Shown: positions 59,621 to 64,000 of the stretch, piece after piece | How the letters are laid out: the number at the start of each line of letters is the position of its first letter | How positions within the stretch are numbered: position 1 is the first letter of the stretch | From: Gnetum montanum | Taxonomy: Eukaryota > Streptophyta > Gnetopsida > Gnetales > Gnetaceae | NCBI GenBank assembly: GCA_015680685.1 | Contig: MNCI01004872.1 | Span: forward strand, 1,401,819 to 1,465,818 | Direction: 5' to 3' | Length of the DNA stretch: 64,000 nucleotides | The notes under the pieces: generated by a model | Told to the model about the DNA's origin: nothing | The model's database searches: none | Seen by the model: only the letters and a program-made list of their open reading frames with translations | Program-made: the position numbers and the translations under genes

Positions 59621-61749
59621 CCTTAAACATTTTTTTAATGTGTGCCTTAGTGGTAACATCTTTCTATAGTCTTTCAGGATATGATGGTGAATCTAATTTC
59701 CCACCTATTGATGATGGAGATCTTGAGGATTATGTTTTCAACTCTTCTTCTCCAATATAGGTATTCCTTGGTATTGATCCTCTTTTTGTACCTCTTCAAC
59801 TTTGTCTCTAAAGATAACATTTTTATTAGGTTTCAGTTATATAGTCTTTCCATTTTTTGTGGTGATAGAGTTTAATTATTCTTTATCCTTTCTTTGATTT
59901 ATGGGGTTGGCTTCAAGTTGGAAAGGTATCTCACTTTTAGTTATCTCATGAAATTGTCTTCTAGTTTTAGCTACAAATTTCCTATTTTCTTAAATGAAGG
60001 TTGTTAAACTTTGGGTTAAGCAATCCAATTATCCATTAAGCAATTTCTAAATGGTCTAAGATTACCTTCCAGAATTGGTGCTCATTGTTGGTAGAATGGT
60101 CTTAATTGAAATGAAAACGAAGTTCAATTTCAAATTTGTTGAAAATTCTTACCAATTCTTAAATTTCTTCACCTCAAAACACTAAGGCTGAACTAGTTGG
60201 GATGTCATGTTGCTTGTTCCCACATAGATTACAATATTCCTCTTGAGAAAAATGAGATTGTTTCTTAATTAATTTGGTTAATTCATCAACATTCTTATTT
60301 AGTTTCTTAGTTTTATGAGTCACTCCTTACATGACATCAGGTTTTGTCCAACATTTTCTTTGATCTACTAAAGAATCAATAATTCTCCAACCTTCCTCCA
60401 ATGTGACATTTAAAATATTCCCCTCACAAGCAAAGTAAACATTTTCTCTACAATAGGATAACAATCCTTGTATGGATATTTAAATTAACTAATGGGCTGA
60501 AAATCCATGATTAGGATTTTTAAGGCATAGTTCTTAAATCTATCAAAGCCATTTTCATAATCTTGATTTTCATTTTGTGTAAAGATCCTGAGTTATTTAC
60601 TAAGGATATATAGCCTATCATTAGAGAGGAATTATTGAAAAATGCCGCCTTAAATTCATCCCATGAGCTTACCTAAGTTCTCAAGGTTTGGAGCCAAAAA
60701 TCATAGTTATCTTTTAAGGTGGATTTAAAAGCTATCATTTTAGTCCTATCCTCACTTTGAGGGACTAACATAGCTATCATGATTTTGAATTCTCTAACAT
60801 GGATTACCAAGTCTTCATCATTAATTTCGCTAAAAATAGGCAATAAAATGTAAATTTTTAACTATTTTATTTCATCTCAGGAGAAATCCTAATGGTCCTT
60901 GAGGAATAGTAGGTATTATTTGGTTTAATAAATCTCCTAAAGTTTGACCTTGATATACTTGCCCCAAAGAAAAGTTGGAGCATATACTGAGGAATTAAGC
61001 ATTGAGAGGTTCTAAGAGATATATGATATGAAGGAGACCTAATCATAAATGAAGAAGTACCCAAGGTTGGTATCACAATGAGACTTGGTATGGAAATAGA
61101 GGTAGCTATGGAGGTAAGAGGGATTTGAAAATTTAAGGCACTTATTAGTTGAGTAGTTCCTCCTAAAGTGGTCATGTAACTTAATATTTGGAAAAAGTTA
61201 GGGTTTTAGAAAGAAACATATGTAACTACATTTCTCATCTACATTATGATGTTTAAGATATCTAGGAATGGATTAAATGCTATTGAAAATGAAAAATTAT
61301 ATTGCTGGTTTACATGGCTCAAAAATATCTATTGGAGTTCCAAATTTAATTTCCTCATTATCTAGTTCCTCTATGATAGGAAATTGTAAGATCTATTTTA
61401 AATCTTGAACTCATTACATTCAACTTATGTGCTAGCTATCTAAATTTTCATCAAGTTTCCTAATATTATTTTAAATAAATTCTTGACTTTTCCCAAATAA
61501 TTGAGATAAGTGAAATTCCTCCTTGTTACTATTTGATACTCCTTTATTTATGGAAGTTACAAGAGTTTCAGAAGTTAAAGCGATACTAGTTGTAAGCCTT
61601 TTTTATTATTCTACCTCTAGACTAATTTTTTCTTGTTTACTTTCTTCTAGGATATGTTTTAAGTTAGTTATAATATGTTTGTAATGAATTTTGGTATTCC
61701 TAAGAGGTTGTATTTGAGTTGGATTTTTAGGTTGCTTATTAGATGTCAT
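59621..61749 (-). pseudogene. Gag of element E (decayed)
   Basis: It starts MTSNKQPKNPTQI at 61749, followed by Lys/Glu-rich helical sequence. The central part is broken. Between about 60480 and 60200 the reading is clean: FACEGNILNVTLEEGWRIID, KTKKLNKNVDELTKLIKKQS, then EEYCNLCGNKQHDIP. This is gag with a partial zinc knuckle (C-x2-C-x4-H, last Cys missing). Confidence 0.65.
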
Positions 61750-62111
61750 TAAAAGCAACAAGCACATCCTTCCCTATCACATTCATGAGCAATCAATCTG
61801 AGGAACTTACAAATAGTTTTTACTACAGCTATAATTATGGCTTTAATTGTAGTTTTCTTATAACTTTATTCTATATTAGGGACTAAAGAAACTAACTCTT
61901 GTAACTTCTCTTGTACTTTTTCATTACTTTTAATTTTTTTTATTTTTCCTTTTACATGAAAATAATTAAAAGAAACCATTGCTAAAAATACAAAATAAAA
62001 GAGAGAATGTGTACCTATTGTTGATGAGTACCAACTCTAACTTCAAAAAGAGAACTAACTAAAAATAATAAAAGCATACCAAACCCTTGATGAAGATTAA
62101 CTTTGTCAACC

Positions 62112-62131
62112 TTCCCAACAATAACACCAAA
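62112..62131 (-). other. Primer binding site of element E
   Basis: The minus strand reads TTGGTGTTATTGTTGGGAA one base after the LTR end GCTTGTCA, a transition-decayed form of the tRNA-Asp-type site TTGGCGCCGTTG.... Confidence 0.65.
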
Positions 62132-62132
62132 C

Positions 62133-63166
62133 TGACAAGCTAGCTAATATTCTAGGACTAGATTACTTTTATTGTAGCAATGTCACCTCTTCTATGACTA
62201 ATCCACAAGTTCTATCCATGAAGGAATGCTTAAAAGTTAAAAAATCATTACGAAAGAAAATAATTAAATTAGGGTCCAATTGAATCCCACACTTATGAAT
62301 ATTACTCATAAGCTAAATCATAAATTCTCACCCTAACTTCTAACTCAAGTTTAAAAATGGAATCTAATGATTAAATCAACTTTGAGGATATTAATACAAA
62401 ATGTAATTTTTGAGGAGCACAAGGAAGATATCACCCAATTAGTGATTCTACCTTGCCATCTTCATGATTTAGCAATCTCAATAGTCCATTGGTAAACTCC
62501 AATGATTTGTAGTTACCACAAGGTTTAACTAGCCCTCCTAATAGTCCTTTGAGTAGTGTAGAATTACTTCAAATTGACATGAGTTCTCTTGGGTATGAAT
62601 TATCTTCTTTCTCCTAAGTAAGGAGGTCCCTTTTACACTTGAAGGGCATACAACTTAATTTGGAAGAATTAGTTAAATGGACATATTGATTGATACCACG
62701 ATGATCTATTTGGATCAATGCTATTTTAGGAGCATTCTTTGGTTATTAATTTTCATATTGGCTACAATGTCTTTTGGCTTTGTAATCTATTGATCCATAT
62801 CATGGTAGTCATCTGGATTAATATCTCCATTTTATTGAGGATTCTAGATCATATCAGGTCCAATGATATCAATTTTTACTGTGATTGTTATAGATATCAA
62901 TAAAATTTAGATTGATCTGAGTCGATTATTGCAAGAAAAATTGATACCTCCATCATCAAAGTCTATCAAAAATTTTTATGTAAATCGATATCTTATTGAT
63001 CCTAATTACTACTACTATATCCTATGAGACATAGCTTATAAAAAGGTCATTGGTACATATCATGCATTGTCGAAGAAATCAATGTACTTCAATATGGTCA
63101 TCTAACAAAAGAAATAAAAATTTGAACAAATTTTCATTAAAATAAAGGAAAATTATGGGTTCATCA
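62133..63166 (-). mobile_element. 5' LTR of element E
   Basis: About 1034 bp on the minus strand, from TGATGAAC at 63166 to GCTTGTCA at 62133. A TATAAG box lies near 63036 on the minus strand, giving a short U3 of about 130 bp as in elements C and D. Several ATCGAT/GATATC-type motifs occur at 62830-63000. The TATA is palindromic (TTATAA), so its direction is taken from the element. Confidence 0.55.
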
Positions 63167-63170
63167 ATAT

Positions 63171-63722
63171 CTCTAGAAACTTTTTCCTAGTGTTGGAAAA
63201 ACTCAAGGCTTTAACAATGGCTTTAACTAAATAGGAGATGGTGATGTCCTTGATTTTTACCAATGCATCTACTTGTTGGTTGTTCAACAATAGGTAGGTT
63301 TCCCCCATGTACCATTCTCTACTATTGGAGAGGATGGCCCATAGAGGAGACCCTTGCAACTACATCCTAGGATCTTTCGATTCTAACTCCAAGAAGGATC
63401 CAATGTCTAACTCCTACAAGATAGAACTATGGACCTTCTTGGTTTAGATCATGTACATGAAGGCTTTAGTGAGTGTGACCTCTAAGTTAGGTCTTAGTCT
63501 TAGAGCCTCATCCTACCTGGATTGGCCCATTTCTATAGTAGGTATCTACCTAAAAAATTCCACCTCAAGCTCCTCCTAAAGAGGCTTGGTAGCATCCATA
63601 GCCACTGCTACTTACTCTTGGATTTGTTGTTATTATGATTATTATTGGCCAATTCCTCCTCAGAGTTGCTTCTCCCTAGGCCATGATGACACTCCTAGTT
63701 GTTGGCTTCTCTTAGGTGCCAT
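63171..63722 (-). pseudogene. Downstream ORF (ORF3) of Athila-like element H, 5' part
   Basis: On the minus strand it starts MAPKRSQQLGVSSW at 63722, has several stops, and is open from 63359. Its end reads LVKIKDITISYLVKAIVKAL, matching ORF3 of element C (VKIKDIQVLYSVEAITKAL). It stops being alignable where the LTR of element E begins (63166), so E inserted into this ORF. Confidence 0.6.
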
Positions 63723-64000
63723 CTACAATTTAGATCAAATTATATTAATTTCTTAGACATTACAATTTTATTGTTAAGTTCTTATGTTATGATTACAGGC
63801 TTGTGATATTATGTTATTATTATTTCATTTCTAGATAATAGATTTTTTTTGTTCATATTAACCCTTTATGGTTATTATTTTAATATTTTATCCATGATTT
63901 AGAGAAATTTCAAAACAAACTCCATGAAAAATACTAAGTTTTGATGGCCCTATAATGTAAAGCATACCTCTAGTAGATCAAGGATCAAAAATGGGCAAAA
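63723..64000. other. Spacer upstream of ORF3 in element H
   Basis: AT-rich, no gene. It corresponds in position to the element C spacer after 19882. The rest of element H lies outside the window. Confidence 0.4.

Larger units (their letters stand above)
57941..63166 (-). mobile_element. Element E: Athila-like element, 3' half missing
   Basis: In pol sense: 5' LTR (63166-62133), primer site (62131-62112), gag (start 61749), protease and RT to about 57941. There the frame breaks off and RNase H, integrase and the 3' LTR are absent. The right LTR end lies inside the downstream ORF of element H. Confidence 0.75.

Overview
The window is from a large, repeat-packed land-plant nuclear genome; a gymnosperm would fit, but no host gene fixes the taxon. 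Almost every recognisable piece is a Ty3/gypsy LTR retrotransposon in some state of decay, and the elements are nested in one another. I see no tRNA, rRNA, CRISPR array or clear single-copy host gene. Base composition changes with element age: the youngest element (43234-54165) is visibly GC-richer than its AT-rich surroundings.

Layout. 1-249: end of an LTR of an Athila-like element lying off the left edge. 250-12495: old Tat-like element 'Tat-1' (+ strand; gag remnant, antisense gene, pol, 3' LTR). 12496-33529: gypsy element 'B' (+), split by Athila-like element 'C' (15850-28962, minus), which has TGATGAG...CTCATCA LTRs and an intact 5-bp target duplication CTAGT. 33530-35876: minus-strand integrase of another gypsy element, cut by Athila-like element 'D' (35877-43233, +). 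43234-54165: 'Tat-2', much younger, pol on the minus strand. 54190-55960: minus-strand RT/RNase H that may be the other half of the integrase at 34890-35876. 57941-63166: Athila-like element 'E' (minus; gag, protease, RT, 5' LTR), inserted into the downstream ORF of a further Athila-like copy 'H' at the right edge.

Main discovery. Both Tat elements carry, antisense to pol, an eight-exon gene with its own TATA box. In Tat-2 it runs 50048-54165 (+); in Tat-1 it runs 5895-1891 (-). Exons 1, 2 and 3 are 119, 450 and 275 nt in both copies, nearly all splice junctions and phases agree, and the TATA-to-ATG spacing is 137-138 bp in both. Its N-terminal third looks like an FCP1/NIF-type HAD phosphatase domain with eroded catalytic motifs. 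The rest holds a helical segment reminiscent of plant-transposon accessory proteins, an acidic repeat region and a coiled coil. Pol has the dual RNase H (retroviral-type plus archaeal-type) of the Tat lineage and starts just after a conserved 3' splice site. A motif of about 24 bp recurs at three places in these elements, always in pol orientation: beside gag, between the antisense gene and pol, and in the 3' UTR.

Reading: this is a captured, spliced, independently promoted pseudophosphatase-like gene travelling inside a Tat-lineage retrotransposon. Both copies here are broken by in-frame stops, mostly of the kind C-to-T decay at methylated cytosines produces, so an intact copy elsewhere in the genome is needed to judge function.
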